Source of the DNA: Syntrophaceae bacterium
GTDB taxonomy: Bacteria > Desulfobacterota > Syntrophia > Syntrophales > Smithellaceae
Direction: 5' to 3'
NCBI GenBank assembly: GCA_018436925.1
Contig: JAHDKI010000026.1
Location: forward strand, 102,198 to 166,197
Length of the DNA stretch: 64,000 bases
A model generated the notes under the pieces. That model did no database searches, was not told where the DNA came from, and worked only from the letters and a program-made list of their open reading frames with translations. Positions within the stretch are counted from its first letter, which is position 1. The number at the start of each line of letters is the position of its first letter. Position numbers and translations under genes: made by a program. This document shows positions 36,427 through 45,231 of the stretch, piece by piece.

Positions 36427-36918
36427 ATGAGCAAATATTCAATCAAAGACATTCTGACCCACGCAATGGACATCGAAGAATCGGGGAAAAAATTTTATGC
36501 GGCGCTTGCCGATCGCCTGGCTCGCCCGGAGCTTCAAAAGATATTTCAAATCATGTCGAGCCAGGAAATCCAACATTATGAATTCTATAAAAACCTGCTG
36601 GAACAGCTCCCCGCTTCGCCCAATGAGCCCGACGCCTCCTTGCAGGATTTCGACAAGCTTGAGCACGACCTGCTTTTGGACAGAATATTCAACCGGCTTA
36701 CCGTCGTCTCCAAAACGGCGAAACTTCAGACGCTTGGAGATGCGCTGACCTATCTGATTGACATCGAAATGGATGTGGTGTCGTTCTTCGAAAATTTCAT
36801 AAAGTTGATCCGCCCGACGGATCAGGCAACGCTTCGTCAAATCATTAATGAAGAACGGGCGCACGTCAGACAGCTTGTGGATCTCAGAAAGCGATACAGG
36901 GATGAAATGCTCCGGTAA
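36427..36918 (+). CDS. ferritin-like/rubrerythrin-type diiron protein
   Basis: A 163-residue four-helix protein. Four helices carry the diiron ligands in the expected order: DIEESGKKFY, SQEIQHYEFY, DIEMDVVSFF and NEERAHVRQL (two ExxH-type motifs). The rubredoxin domain of classical rubrerythrin is missing. Such proteins usually handle peroxide or iron in anaerobes. The start at 36427 has AAGGAGG six bases upstream; the open frame extends 30 bases further, but without such support. Confidence 0.85.
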   Translation: MSKYSIKDILTHAMDIEESGKKFYAALADRLARPELQKIFQIMSSQEIQHYEFYKNLLEQLPASPNEPDASLQDFDKLEHDLLLDRIFNRLTVVSKTAKLQTLGDALTYLIDIEMDVVSFFENFIKLIRPTDQATLRQIINEERAHVRQLVDLRKRYRDEMLR

Positions 36919-36930
36919 GCCGCGGAGGGA

Positions 36931-38205
36931 TTATTCGCGGCGCTTTTTGATATTTTTCATGACGTACATTTCGCGGTCGGCCAAAGACAGAAGGTCGTCG
37001 AGCGAGGCGGGCTTGTGCGGATCGTAAAGCGTATGGCCGATGCTGATGGACAGCCGGTAGGGCTGGTCTTTCCGGGCGTTGAATGAATTGATGAGCCGAT
37101 AGAGCCGCCGCAAAAGACGTTCGCGGACTTCTTCGCTGGCGTCCACGGCGATCACGGCGAATTCATCGCCGCCGATGCGCGCGACGATGTCGAGCGACCG
37201 GAAAGTTTGATTAAGAAGCTTCGCCGTTGCGATCAGCGCACGGTCGCCTTCTTCGTGTCCGAACTGATCGTTGATCGCCTTGAGGCCGTCAAGGTCGGCG
37301 AAAAAGACCAGCAGGGATTTTTCCGAACGCTGGGTGCGGTTCAGTTCCCGCTTGCCCAGGGTGAAAAAGCCCCGGCGATTGTAAAGACCGGTCAGCTGAT
37401 CGTCAAACGCAAGCGTTTCGAGTTCCTTCTCCATTTCGCGCCGCCGGGTGATGTCCGCTCCGAAAAAAGCCAGGCGCACAACCTCGCCTTCATCATTGCA
37501 GATCGGATGGATCACCTGATCGATGAAGCGGCGGTTGCGGAATTCCTCAAACCGGATCCGCCGGGCATTGGTCACGACATTTTGCACCTGCTGACGTCTG
37601 GAAATGGCGATATCGGCCGGCAGCAGATCGTAGAGGCTGGCGCCGATGATTTTGTCGAGACCGACGCGCATGCGTTTGGCGAAGGTCTCGTTGGCTTCAA
37701 CAATGGTGCCGTCGCGGTCCGTCAGATAGAAAGACTCGGAAATGGCGTCGAGCAGACCCCGAAGGCCGCTTGCGCCTCCGCCGGCGTTAAGCCGGGTCAG
37801 ACTCATGTCGGTTTGTTCACTGGCAATGACGAGCATCAGTTCATCGGTATCGAAAGACAGTTTCTGCGCCGTCATTTCGACGGGAAGGGTTTCTCCGGTT
37901 TTTTTCAAAATGGCGACGTGGACAAACATCGTGGCCATTTCACGGCAAATCTGTTCGCACGACCGGCCCGGCAAATAAGAGAGATCCATCAGCGAGTCGA
38001 GCGTCATGGCGCGCAGTTCGTCCTGGGCATAGCCGCAGATTTCAAGCGCGCTGGGATTGGCCTCCAGAATCATGTGATCCCGTCCGCGGATGAGAAAGAT
38101 GCAGTCGCTGGTGTTCTGAAAAAGAAACGCGTAACAAGCCTGCCAGTTGTTGGCGCTGATCGTATCGGAGGCGCGGCGCGCCTGGCGTCTTCTGTTTTTG
38201 AGCAT
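36931..38205 (-). CDS. PAS-PAS-GGDEF diguanylate cyclase
   Basis: A 424-residue signalling protein that should make cyclic di-GMP. Two PAS sensor domains (about 25-140 and 145-260) are followed by a GGDEF domain with the active motif GGDEF at 345-349 and an inhibitory I-site RSLD five residues before it. No transmembrane segment, so the sensor is cytoplasmic. AAGGAG is 11 bases before the ATG. It is convergent with the ferritin-like gene (12-base gap) and divergent from the L,D-transpeptidase gene. Confidence 0.93.
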   Translation of the reverse strand: MLKNRRRQARRASDTISANNWQACYAFLFQNTSDCIFLIRGRDHMILEANPSALEICGYAQDELRAMTLDSLMDLSYLPGRSCEQICREMATMFVHVAILKKTGETLPVEMTAQKLSFDTDELMLVIASEQTDMSLTRLNAGGGASGLRGLLDAISESFYLTDRDGTIVEANETFAKRMRVGLDKIIGASLYDLLPADIAISRRQQVQNVVTNARRIRFEEFRNRRFIDQVIHPICNDEGEVVRLAFFGADITRRREMEKELETLAFDDQLTGLYNRRGFFTLGKRELNRTQRSEKSLLVFFADLDGLKAINDQFGHEEGDRALIATAKLLNQTFRSLDIVARIGGDEFAVIAVDASEEVRERLLRRLYRLINSFNARKDQPYRLSISIGHTLYDPHKPASLDDLLSLADREMYVMKNIKKRRE

Positions 38206-38417
38206 GCAGTTGGCTTCTCCTTCATTCGAGAGATCCGTCTTAAACGCACCCCATCGACGTCCGTGTCGATCCCGGCTTGCGGTTGCGTCCGGCAGGCCTC
38301 TTTTTCCTGAAGAGTCTCGGGTTTGGCGCTTTTTTCATACAACAATCCCGCGCCGATTACAAGATCGGTAAGCACAGGAACCACCCTGTTGTTGCGTCTT
38401 GAGATTATTTGATTGCA

Positions 38418-38432
38418 AAATGTATTACATTT
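38418..38432. promoter_or_regulatory. perfect 15-bp palindrome between divergent genes
   Basis: AAATGTA-T-TACATTT lies between the diguanylate cyclase (minus) and the L,D-transpeptidase (plus) genes, 36 bases before the latter. It could be a repressor operator; no regulator can be named. Confidence 0.4.
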
Positions 38433-38468
38433 CGCTACTAATGCACATCCTGGCTGATGAGGTTTTCC

Positions 38469-39149
38469 ATGAACAGACGAATCGGAAAGGTTTTGCTGGC
38501 TGCGGCATTGCTTTGGATATCGGCCGCGCCGGTCATGGCCGCCGAGAGTTTCGACATACCCTCGCCGCCGAGTGCAGACACGCGCCAGGCGCTTATGGTT
38601 CGCGACGACGGCTTTCTAGTTTTTTCCCGGATTCGACTCTACGCGCTGGAAAAAGACGGCGATCTCTGGCGGGAAGCCTTCCCGAAGATGAAGGCCGCAA
38701 TCGGCCGCAACGGTTTTGCTCCGCCGGGAGAAAAACGTGAAGGCGACGGCCGGACGCCGTCGGGCGTTTTTGCATTGAGCCTGGCTTTCGGCTATGACGC
38801 ATCCGCAGACACGCGCATGCCCTACCGCCAGGCTTTGGATGACGACCTGTGGGTGGACGACCCCGCCGCGCCGGATTACAACCGCTGGGTGAAAAAAGAG
38901 ACGACGGCCGCCCAGTCGTACGAATACATGAGACGTCCGGATGACCTCTATAAATACGGTTTGGTCATTGAATACAACACCGATCCGGTTTTGCCCGGCC
39001 GGGGCAGCGCGATTTTTCTGCATCTGCGCGATGATGCCGGGTCTCCCACGGCGGGATGTGTCGCTGTGTCCGAAGCCGATATGCTCAAGATTCTGCGCTG
39101 GCTTGATCCCACGGCCCGACCGGTCATCTATCTGAATCCCGACCACTGA
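38469..39149 (+). CDS. L,D-transpeptidase (YkuD-fold) family protein
   Basis: A 226-residue exported protein with a signal peptide ending near PVMAAES. The YkuD-like core is seen as GDGRTPSGVFALSLAFGY and the catalytic block IFLHLRDDAGSPTAGCVAVS, in which the Cys of GCVAVS is the nucleophile. It belongs to the YafK/COG3786-like branch. It probably makes or edits peptidoglycan cross-links in the periplasm. GAGG seven bases before supports the start at 38469; it is followed 17 bases later by the VanX-type dipeptidase, so both act on cell-wall peptides. Confidence 0.85.
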   Translation: MNRRIGKVLLAAALLWISAAPVMAAESFDIPSPPSADTRQALMVRDDGFLVFSRIRLYALEKDGDLWREAFPKMKAAIGRNGFAPPGEKREGDGRTPSGVFALSLAFGYDASADTRMPYRQALDDDLWVDDPAAPDYNRWVKKETTAAQSYEYMRRPDDLYKYGLVIEYNTDPVLPGRGSAIFLHLRDDAGSPTAGCVAVSEADMLKILRWLDPTARPVIYLNPDH

Positions 39150-39166
39150 AAAGGAGAAATGGACTG

Positions 39167-39934
39167 ATGAACAAAACGCTGATTGCCGTCGCCTTGGTAT
39201 CCATCTTTTTTTGCCTCGCCCCGGGAGGGGCCGCCTGCTGGGGTCAGAACCGTATGCCCGAGTCGTTCGTCGATGTCACGGAGGTCATCCCCGACGTGAT
39301 GCTCGAAATCCGCTACTGGGGCGAACATAATTTTCTGGGCACGCGGGTGGACGGCTATCTCGCCCCCAAGTGCATTCTGACGAAAGCCGCCGCAGAGGCG
39401 CTTTCGGGTGTTCAGAAGGATCTGAAACCATTTTCGCTGTCGCTTAAAATTTACGACTGCTACCGGCCCCAGCAGGCCGTGGATCATTTTGTCCGCTGGG
39501 CCAAGGACCTGGACGACACGAAGATGAAAAAAGAATTCTATCCGACCGTGGATAAGCGCCATCTCTTTCGCGACGGATACATCGACAGCCGATCGGGGCA
39601 CAGCCGAGGCTCTACGGTGGATCTGACCATTGTGCCGATTCCCGCGCCGCCGCAGCCCGCCTATGTGCCGGGTCAGCCGCTTTTTGAATGCACGCTGCCG
39701 GCCGGCGAACGATTCGCCGACAACTCCATCGACATGCGCACGGGATTCGACTGCTTTGACGAGCTGTCGCATCCGGCCACCCCGAACGTGGCCGTCTCGC
39801 AGAGAGCCAATCGCCTTTTGCTTAAAACGCTGATGGAAAAGCACGGATTTCGCTACTACGACAAGGAATGGTGGCACTTTACTTTAGTGAACGAGCCCTA
39901 TCCCGACACCTATTTCAACTTTCCGGTGAAATGA
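39167..39934 (+). CDS. D-alanyl-D-alanine dipeptidase (VanX/DdpX type, peptidase M15D)
   Basis: A 255-residue exported zinc peptidase. The zinc ligands are in SGHSRGSTVDLT and EWWHF, the two signatures of the M15 family, and the N-terminal IRYWGEHNFLG is typical of VanX/DdpX. It hydrolyses D-Ala-D-Ala, in cell-wall turnover or glycopeptide tolerance. A signal peptide (MNKTLIAVALVSIFFCL) places it in the periplasm. It lies between the L,D-transpeptidase and the symporter with tiny gaps (17 and 3 bases), so the three form an operon. Confidence 0.92.
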   Translation: MNKTLIAVALVSIFFCLAPGGAACWGQNRMPESFVDVTEVIPDVMLEIRYWGEHNFLGTRVDGYLAPKCILTKAAAEALSGVQKDLKPFSLSLKIYDCYRPQQAVDHFVRWAKDLDDTKMKKEFYPTVDKRHLFRDGYIDSRSGHSRGSTVDLTIVPIPAPPQPAYVPGQPLFECTLPAGERFADNSIDMRTGFDCFDELSHPATPNVAVSQRANRLLLKTLMEKHGFRYYDKEWWHFTLVNEPYPDTYFNFPVK

Positions 39935-39937
39935 CCG

Positions 39938-41158
39938 ATGGAATCCGCTCGTCCGTCTTTTCTGAAAGCTTACGGTTTTTCTCTGCTTTTGATCGTCTCG
40001 CTGATCATTGGGGCGGCCCTGGGTTGGATTTTCAAAAAAGAGGCGGCGGTGCTCAAGCCGCTGGGCGATGTTTTTCTGAACCTGCTTTTCACGGTGATCG
40101 TGCCGCTGGTCTTCTTTTCCATCTCGGCTACCGTGGCCTCGATGACCGATCTGAAACGGCTCGGAAAAATTCTTGCCGTCATGATGGCCATTTTCGCGGC
40201 AACGGGCGTGATTGCTTCCTTGGTCATGACGGCCGCCGTCATCGTTTTTCCGCCGGCATCCGGAATCAGCATGCCCCTGCCTGCGGCGCCCGACCTGGCG
40301 TCTTTGAGTCCGGCCGATCAGATCGTCCGGGCCTTCACCACGCCGGATTTCGGGTTCATCCTGTCGAAGAACAACATGCTGGCGCTCATCATTTTTTCGA
40401 TCCTCACGGGCCTGGCGACGTCCGCCGCCGGAGAAAAAGGAAAAACGTTTGCCGCGTTTCTCGCCTCCGGCAACGCTGTCATGATGAAACTGATTGCGTT
40501 CATCATGTATTACGCGCCGGTGGGGCTGTGCGCGTATTTTGCCTATCTGGTCGGGGTATTCGGTCCGCAGTTGCTGGGCTCTTACGCCCGGGCGATGGCC
40601 GTGTATTACCCGGCTGCAATCTTGTATTTTTTTGTCGCCTTCACCCTGTACGCTTATCTGGCCGGCCGCGGCCGGGGCGTGAAGCGTTTCTGGACGAATA
40701 TTATTCCGCCGTCGCTGACGGCTTTGGCCACCGGCAGCTCTATGGCGACGATTCCGTCGAATTTACAGGCCGCCGGTCAAATCGGCATTCCCAAAGACAT
40801 ACGCGAAGTGATCATTCCCATCGGCGCGACCATGCATATGGAAGGCTCGTGCCTGGCGGCCGTTTTGAAAATAGCCTTTTTGTTCGGGATCTTTGGAATG
40901 CCCTTCGCGGGGATGGAAACGCTTTTCACGGCGCTTGGCATTGCGCTTCTGACCGGCGTCGTGGTCAGCGGCATCCCCGGCGGCGGTACGATCGGAGAGC
41001 TTCTGATTTTGTCTTTGTACGGCTTTCCGCCTGAAGCGTTTGCGCTCGTCACGATGATCGGCACACTGGTCGATCCGCCCGCCACCATGATCAACGCCGT
41101 GGGCGACAATGTCGCCGGCATGCTCACAGCCAGGGTATTGGGGAGTGAGGGGGAATAA
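39938..41158 (+). CDS. dicarboxylate/amino acid:cation symporter (DAACS family)
   Basis: A 406-residue inner-membrane transporter with about eight helices and two re-entrant loops. The conserved substrate-site segments are visible: LTALATGSSMATIPSNLQAA and PIGATMHMEGS, then GVVVSGIPGGGTIGE and LVDPPATMINAVGDN. It takes up glutamate, aspartate or C4-dicarboxylates with sodium or protons. Starting 3 bases after the dipeptidase gene, it may recover released amino acids; that link is inference. Confidence 0.93.
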   Translation: MESARPSFLKAYGFSLLLIVSLIIGAALGWIFKKEAAVLKPLGDVFLNLLFTVIVPLVFFSISATVASMTDLKRLGKILAVMMAIFAATGVIASLVMTAAVIVFPPASGISMPLPAAPDLASLSPADQIVRAFTTPDFGFILSKNNMLALIIFSILTGLATSAAGEKGKTFAAFLASGNAVMMKLIAFIMYYAPVGLCAYFAYLVGVFGPQLLGSYARAMAVYYPAAILYFFVAFTLYAYLAGRGRGVKRFWTNIIPPSLTALATGSSMATIPSNLQAAGQIGIPKDIREVIIPIGATMHMEGSCLAAVLKIAFLFGIFGMPFAGMETLFTALGIALLTGVVVSGIPGGGTIGELLILSLYGFPPEAFALVTMIGTLVDPPATMINAVGDNVAGMLTARVLGSEGE

Positions 41159-41250
41159 GTGTTAAGTGTTAAGTGTTAAGTGTTAGGCGCTTAAAACATA
41201 AAACCTAAAACATAAAACCTAAAACCTAAAACTTTAAACTTTAAACTTTT
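41157..41250. repeat. heptanucleotide array (GTGTTAA / AAACCTA / AAACTTT)
   Basis: Thirteen consecutive 7-base units: GTGTTAA three times, GTGTTAG, GCGCTTA, then AAACATA and AAACCTA alternating, then AAACTTT three times. It fills the gap between two convergent genes and supplies the stop codon (TAA) of the minus-strand gene. Confidence 0.85.
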
Positions 41251-41534
41251 CTTTGACTCTTATCCGTTTTTCGCAGGACGAGCCGAATGGCGATAAACGG
41301 AAACAGGAAGAAAACAAACGCCATGATCTTGAGCGCCGCCATGCCGGTGTAGAAAACCAGATTGACGTCATACCAATCCAGATCGAACCAGTATGAGTGC
41401 AGTTGGAACACCCAGCCGCCCGCCAGCGCGAACACGGCAAACCAGAAAAGCAACAAGGCCAACGTCAAAATAAAACACCACAGAAAAATTCGCGACAGCC
41501 GGTCGAGCAGATAATGCACGTCTTCTTTCGTCAT
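41241..41534 (-). CDS. DUF6868-like small membrane protein
   Basis: A 97-residue protein with two or three hydrophobic helices. The pattern LLFWFAVFALAGGWVFQLHS then FYTGMAALKIMAFVFFLFP recalls the DUF6868 family. AAGGAG seven bases upstream identifies the ATG at 41534; the longer open frame to 41738 overlaps the next gene and is not used. The last codons and the stop lie inside the heptad array. Function unknown. Confidence 0.75.
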   Translation of the reverse strand: MTKEDVHYLLDRLSRIFLWCFILTLALLLFWFAVFALAGGWVFQLHSYWFDLDWYDVNLVFYTGMAALKIMAFVFFLFPFIAIRLVLRKTDKSQRKV

Positions 41535-41584
41535 GGTGCATCTCCTTCTGATCAATGCGATTGGAAAAAGACCCCGAACGGGCG

Positions 41585-41833
41585 CTAGGGCTTGTCTTTG
41601 CGCCAGTCCGCCTGGATTTCGGAGACTTCCTTTTTGACCTTGCGGTAGGACACAAAACTCTGGCCGAACCAGCCGAGAATAAACCCGATGGCCACCGCCA
41701 GAAAGATCAAAAGGGCCAGAGACAACGAAAGGTCCCAAACGAGGAAACTCACTGTGACCGCCTCGACATTTTGCGTGACGAAGATGACGGCCAGAATGGC
41801 GACTATGATCGCAATGACGACTTTAAAATTCAT
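41585..41833 (-). CDS. LapA-domain (DUF1049) small membrane protein
   Basis: An 82-residue protein: two transmembrane helices with the family-typical FVTQNVEAVTVSFLVWDLSL loop between them, and a short coiled cytoplasmic tail (KKEVSEIQADWRKDK). LapA/LapB proteins help control lipopolysaccharide assembly in E. coli, but many lone DUF1049 proteins have no known role. It precedes the DUF6868-like gene in the same direction (50-base gap). Confidence 0.85.
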   Translation of the reverse strand: MNFKVVIAIIVAILAVIFVTQNVEAVTVSFLVWDLSLSLALLIFLAVAIGFILGWFGQSFVSYRKVKKEVSEIQADWRKDKP

Positions 41834-41913
41834 TTTGACCTCCCGAATCAGTATGGCGCGTCAAAAAGATACCTTGCCGATCGTCTAAATGCAAACAATT
41901 TGATCGATTCTTT

Positions 41914-43056
41914 TCAAAGCGCCGTCAGGTGCAGATAGGCCACGGAGAAACGGCCGCTTTCGGGAATGTAGCACAAAATGCGCTGGCCGGGCTTGAGCCT
42001 GCCGGAATGAAAAAGCTCTTCGAGGATGACGTAAATGGACGCCGAGCCGGTGTTGCCTTTATAAGCAAGGTTCGTAAACCATTTGTCATAAGGAATCTCG
42101 AAGCCGATGCCGGCCATTGCCTCGTGCACTTTGTCGCGGAAAAATTCCGATGAGTAATGCGGCAAGAACCAATCGATGTCGCGGGCAAGGAGATTTCGGC
42201 GTGCCGCGGCTCTGCTTAAGCCTTCGCTCACGGTAAGCCGGATGACATGGTCGCCCAGCAGCTCCGTATCCTGTTTGAGCGCGAAGAAGTTCTTCGCGAG
42301 CGCCTCGTCCAGGGAATCCAGCGCGCGCCATCCGGTGACGGAGCCGTCTTCGTTTTTGCGGCCGCCTGCGTACATGCAGGTGTCCATTTGTCCGGCGTAG
42401 GACACATGTTCGATCCAGTCCAGACGAAGCGAAATCCCCTGTGGATTTTTTTCCGGCGACAGGAAAACCGCGCCTGCCGCATCCGAGAGCATCCAGCGCA
42501 GAAAGTCCGATTCAAAAGCCAGAATGGGACGGTTTTTCAAATCGGGATCGCCCGGCAGATGCTCGAAAAAATTCGACCGCAAAAGCGACGAGGCAAGCTC
42601 GGAGCCCGTCGCCACGGCGTTGCGGCTTAACCCCAATGCGACATTGGCCCAGGCCGCCTTAAGCGAGGTGATGCCGCACAGGCAAATTCCCGACGTGCTG
42701 ATGACTTCGCACGGCGGCAAGGCCAGTTCGCCTGCCACCATCAGCCCGTGGCCGGGCGCGATGACATCGGCCATCGAGGTGCCGCAGCACAGGCACTCGA
42801 TGTCGGCTATCGAAAAGGCGTCGTAGGGTTTGAGCCTTCGCACGGCTTCGGCCGTGAGCTGCGCGTTGGTGTAGTTGAGTTTGCCGGTTGCGCGGTCAAT
42901 CGCGTAGTAACGCGCGGCAATGCCGTTGTTCTTCAACACGCGCGATTTGACGCGGGAACGGATGTCGTGAACTTTCCCCAGCACGTCTTCGATGTCGTCG
43001 TTGGTGACCGGATCGTTGGGGAGAAATGCGGCGATGTCATTGATGTAGACGTCCAT
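41914..43056 (-). CDS. 3-oxoacyl-ACP synthase III-like protein
   Basis: A 380-residue thiolase-fold protein resembling FabH/KAS III. The expected nucleophile region is CEVISTSGICLCGITSLK, the His is in LPHYSSEFF and the Asn in YKGNTGSAS; together these suggest a working Cys-His-Asn triad. It lies 14 bases after a cobalamin-type radical SAM gene and likely shares its transcript, hinting at specialised lipid or polyketide chemistry rather than bulk fatty-acid initiation. The N-terminus is unusual for FabH (VYINDIAAFLPNDPVTN), so it is not the housekeeping enzyme. Confidence 0.82.
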   Translation of the reverse strand: MDVYINDIAAFLPNDPVTNDDIEDVLGKVHDIRSRVKSRVLKNNGIAARYYAIDRATGKLNYTNAQLTAEAVRRLKPYDAFSIADIECLCCGTSMADVIAPGHGLMVAGELALPPCEVISTSGICLCGITSLKAAWANVALGLSRNAVATGSELASSLLRSNFFEHLPGDPDLKNRPILAFESDFLRWMLSDAAGAVFLSPEKNPQGISLRLDWIEHVSYAGQMDTCMYAGGRKNEDGSVTGWRALDSLDEALAKNFFALKQDTELLGDHVIRLTVSEGLSRAAARRNLLARDIDWFLPHYSSEFFRDKVHEAMAGIGFEIPYDKWFTNLAYKGNTGSASIYVILEELFHSGRLKPGQRILCYIPESGRFSVAYLHLTAL

Positions 43057-43070
43057 GGCGCTCCTTAATT

Positions 43071-44390
43071 TTATGCGTCCGGCCGGTGCGGCCTGTCATG
43101 CAGTCTTTTAACCAGATCGGCATAGACTTTATAGAACGTGTCTTCCGGCATGGCCGTTTTGGTGACCGCGTTGGTGAAGGTATAATAATCGAAATCGGCG
43201 ATCGTGATATCCTTTTTTTTCGCCTCATACAGAGCCGTGCCGGGCATGGGCGTCAGCACGGAAATCACCGGAATGTCGATGCGGTTGGAAACGATAAAGT
43301 CTTCCAGTTTTCGAAAATCGTCTTCAAGATAGTCGGGCGAAGCGATAAAGTCGCCGACAATGACCACGCCCAGACCGTGCAGAATGTCGATGGCGCGGCG
43401 CACAGCCGACGCGGCATATTGCTTGTTGTAAGCGGCCAGCCTGTCGTCGGCCACATCTTCAAATCCGACCACCACAGCGTAGAGGCCGGCGTCCTTCCAA
43501 GCGGCGATGAGGTCCGGATGCCGCACAATCGTGTCGGCGCGCACGTCGGCGAAGAATTTTTTTTTGATTCCCGACTGCTGAATCTTCCCGCAAAGTTCCC
43601 GGGCGCGGGCGGCATGGCCGAATGTGTTGGCGTCCACCATGCGGACAAAGGGAATATCGCCCAGAAGCCGGATGTCGCGCAACACCGAATCGGCCGACGC
43701 CGAGAGATACTTCCCGCCGGTCAGGGCCGGAATCGTGCAAAACGAGCAGGCGTGCGTGCAGCCGTAAGCCGTCACGACAAATCCCATCGACAGCCCCAGC
43801 TGTTCGAGATAATACTGGCTGCGGTATTGTTCGACCAGATCGTAGCGCGGCGCAATATCGTCCATCACGTCCTTGCGGCCGTAGGCGCGGGGTTTCCAGG
43901 TCAGCCTGGCTCCCGTCCCGGCGCGGGCGATGCCGTCGATGCCGTCGCCGGTTTGTCCGTCGGCCAGGCGGCCGACAAGTTGGGCAAAACTCTTCTTTCC
44001 CAGCCCGACAACGACGTAATCGAATTCACACCCGTTGAAGCATTCAGGGTGATAGGTCGCGGCGATGCCGCCGATCACCGTCACGGCCGGTACGATGGTC
44101 CGGATTCGCGCGGCCTGGCGGATCACCGTTTTGGTTTCACAGGTCAGCGCCGTGAAGCCGACGAGATCCGGCTTCCAGGCGGCCGCCAGATCGAACAGCG
44201 CGTCGGGAGATTCGCATTTGCCGTCGAAAATGCGCACCTCATGCTCGACAAGGGGTCCGGCCAGAACTTCCAGAGAGAACGGTTCGCCTTTGAAGATTCT
44301 TTTGAGCGATGTGATGCCGTATTGTTCTTCAGGAATACTGCGGCCGCAGTTGGGCGGATTGACGAGCAGAATTTTCAGATTTTTCCCCAT
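43071..44390 (-). CDS. B12-binding domain radical SAM protein
   Basis: About 439 residues. The N-terminal part is a cobalamin-binding Rossmann domain (KILLVNPPNCG; DLVGFTALTCETKTVI; VTVIGGIAATYHPE), followed by a radical SAM domain with the 4Fe-4S motif C-x3-C-x2-C in CTHACSFC. Family members methylate or rearrange unreactive carbon atoms. The start at 44390 is chosen because the longer frame would run through tRNA-Phe. It is the first gene of the pair with the KAS III-like protein; its substrate is unknown. Confidence 0.87.
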   Translation of the reverse strand: MGKNLKILLVNPPNCGRSIPEEQYGITSLKRIFKGEPFSLEVLAGPLVEHEVRIFDGKCESPDALFDLAAAWKPDLVGFTALTCETKTVIRQAARIRTIVPAVTVIGGIAATYHPECFNGCEFDYVVVGLGKKSFAQLVGRLADGQTGDGIDGIARAGTGARLTWKPRAYGRKDVMDDIAPRYDLVEQYRSQYYLEQLGLSMGFVVTAYGCTHACSFCTIPALTGGKYLSASADSVLRDIRLLGDIPFVRMVDANTFGHAARARELCGKIQQSGIKKKFFADVRADTIVRHPDLIAAWKDAGLYAVVVGFEDVADDRLAAYNKQYAASAVRRAIDILHGLGVVIVGDFIASPDYLEDDFRKLEDFIVSNRIDIPVISVLTPMPGTALYEAKKKDITIADFDYYTFTNAVTKTAMPEDTFYKVYADLVKRLHDRPHRPDA

Positions 44391-44435
44391 GAGCGCATCG
44401 GATACCGGATTTCCGTCGGAATGCGGAATTCCAAT

Positions 44436-44462
44436 AAAAAGCCCTCTTAAAATAAAGAGGGC
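44436..44462 (-). terminator. rho-independent terminator of tRNA-Phe
   Basis: On the minus strand GCCCTCTT-TATTTT-AAGAGGGC is followed by TTTTTATT. It lies 10 bases after the tRNA 3' end. Confidence 0.85.
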
Positions 44463-44471
44463 GTATATAAA

Positions 44472-44547
44472 TGGTGGGTCAGGGCAGAATCGAACTGCCG
44501 ACACTCGGATTTTCAGTCCGATGCTCTACCGACTGAGCTACCGACCC
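44472..44547 (-). tRNA. tRNA-Phe (GAA)
   Basis: 76 bases, CCA encoded. The acceptor stem GGGTCGG pairs with CTGACCC (one G-T), the D-arm starts TAGCTCAGTCGG, the anticodon loop is CTGAAAA with anticodon GAA, and the T-arm contains GTTCGATTC. Confidence 0.97.
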
Positions 44548-44605
44548 GCCTGAAAGTCATCCCGGCGAAAAAGCACGATTCGTCTATAAAATAAGGTCTG
44601 CTTTG

Positions 44606-45229
44606 TCAAGGCATTTTTTGGTTTTCCGGCGGCGCATCCGTCTGCACAGGCGCGACGGGAGCCTCACAAGAGGCCTCGCCGGATAGTGAACCGGTCGAAG
44701 CCGACGGGCTTTCGGCTTTGGGCTCTGTTTCGGAAATATGAAGTCCCGTGGTTTCGGCAAGCGGCGCGCGAATGATGACGACCGTGCCGGCGATCTTGTC
44801 GTGCCAGCCTTGTTTTCTTTTATCAAATCCCGCCCAGATGAAACCCAGACAGAAAACCAGACTGGAGACCAAGTAGCCCACCGACCGCAAAAAGGCGACG
44901 CCGAAACCGATAGGGGCGCCTTCGGTGGAGACGACCTGAAGATTCAAAAGCATTTTGCCGGGCGTGCGTCCCGTGCTTCCATGAAAATAGATGAAATAGC
45001 CGAAGTTGATCAGAATCGAGAACAGCCACATCCACAGGCCCATGCCGGCCATGCGTTCCGGATCCATAAATATTTCCGCCAACCGGCCGCTATCGCTGGT
45101 CATCGCTCCGGCAAAGAAGGCGATGCCGGCCACAATCATCAAAATAAAAAAAATGACGGTTAATATAAACCCGTCGATCATGTAAGCGACCAGACGGCGC
45201 CAAAACCCCGCATACTTGTAAACGGCCAT
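44606..45229 (-). CDS. RDD family membrane protein
   Basis: A 207-residue protein with the RDD signature: FWRRLVAYMIDGFIL (Arg, then Asp-Asp-like) at the start, then three helices, the segment STGRTPGKMLLNLQVV and GWHDKIAGTVVI near the end. The C-terminal 45 residues are an acidic, Pro/Ala-rich tail not seen in short family members. RDD proteins are integral membrane proteins, some with antiporter activity. It follows rsmE by 2 bases on the same strand. Confidence 0.85.
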   Translation of the reverse strand: MAVYKYAGFWRRLVAYMIDGFILTVIFFILMIVAGIAFFAGAMTSDSGRLAEIFMDPERMAGMGLWMWLFSILINFGYFIYFHGSTGRTPGKMLLNLQVVSTEGAPIGFGVAFLRSVGYLVSSLVFCLGFIWAGFDKRKQGWHDKIAGTVVIIRAPLAETTGLHISETEPKAESPSASTGSLSGEASCEAPVAPVQTDAPPENQKMP

Positions 45230-45231
45230 GG

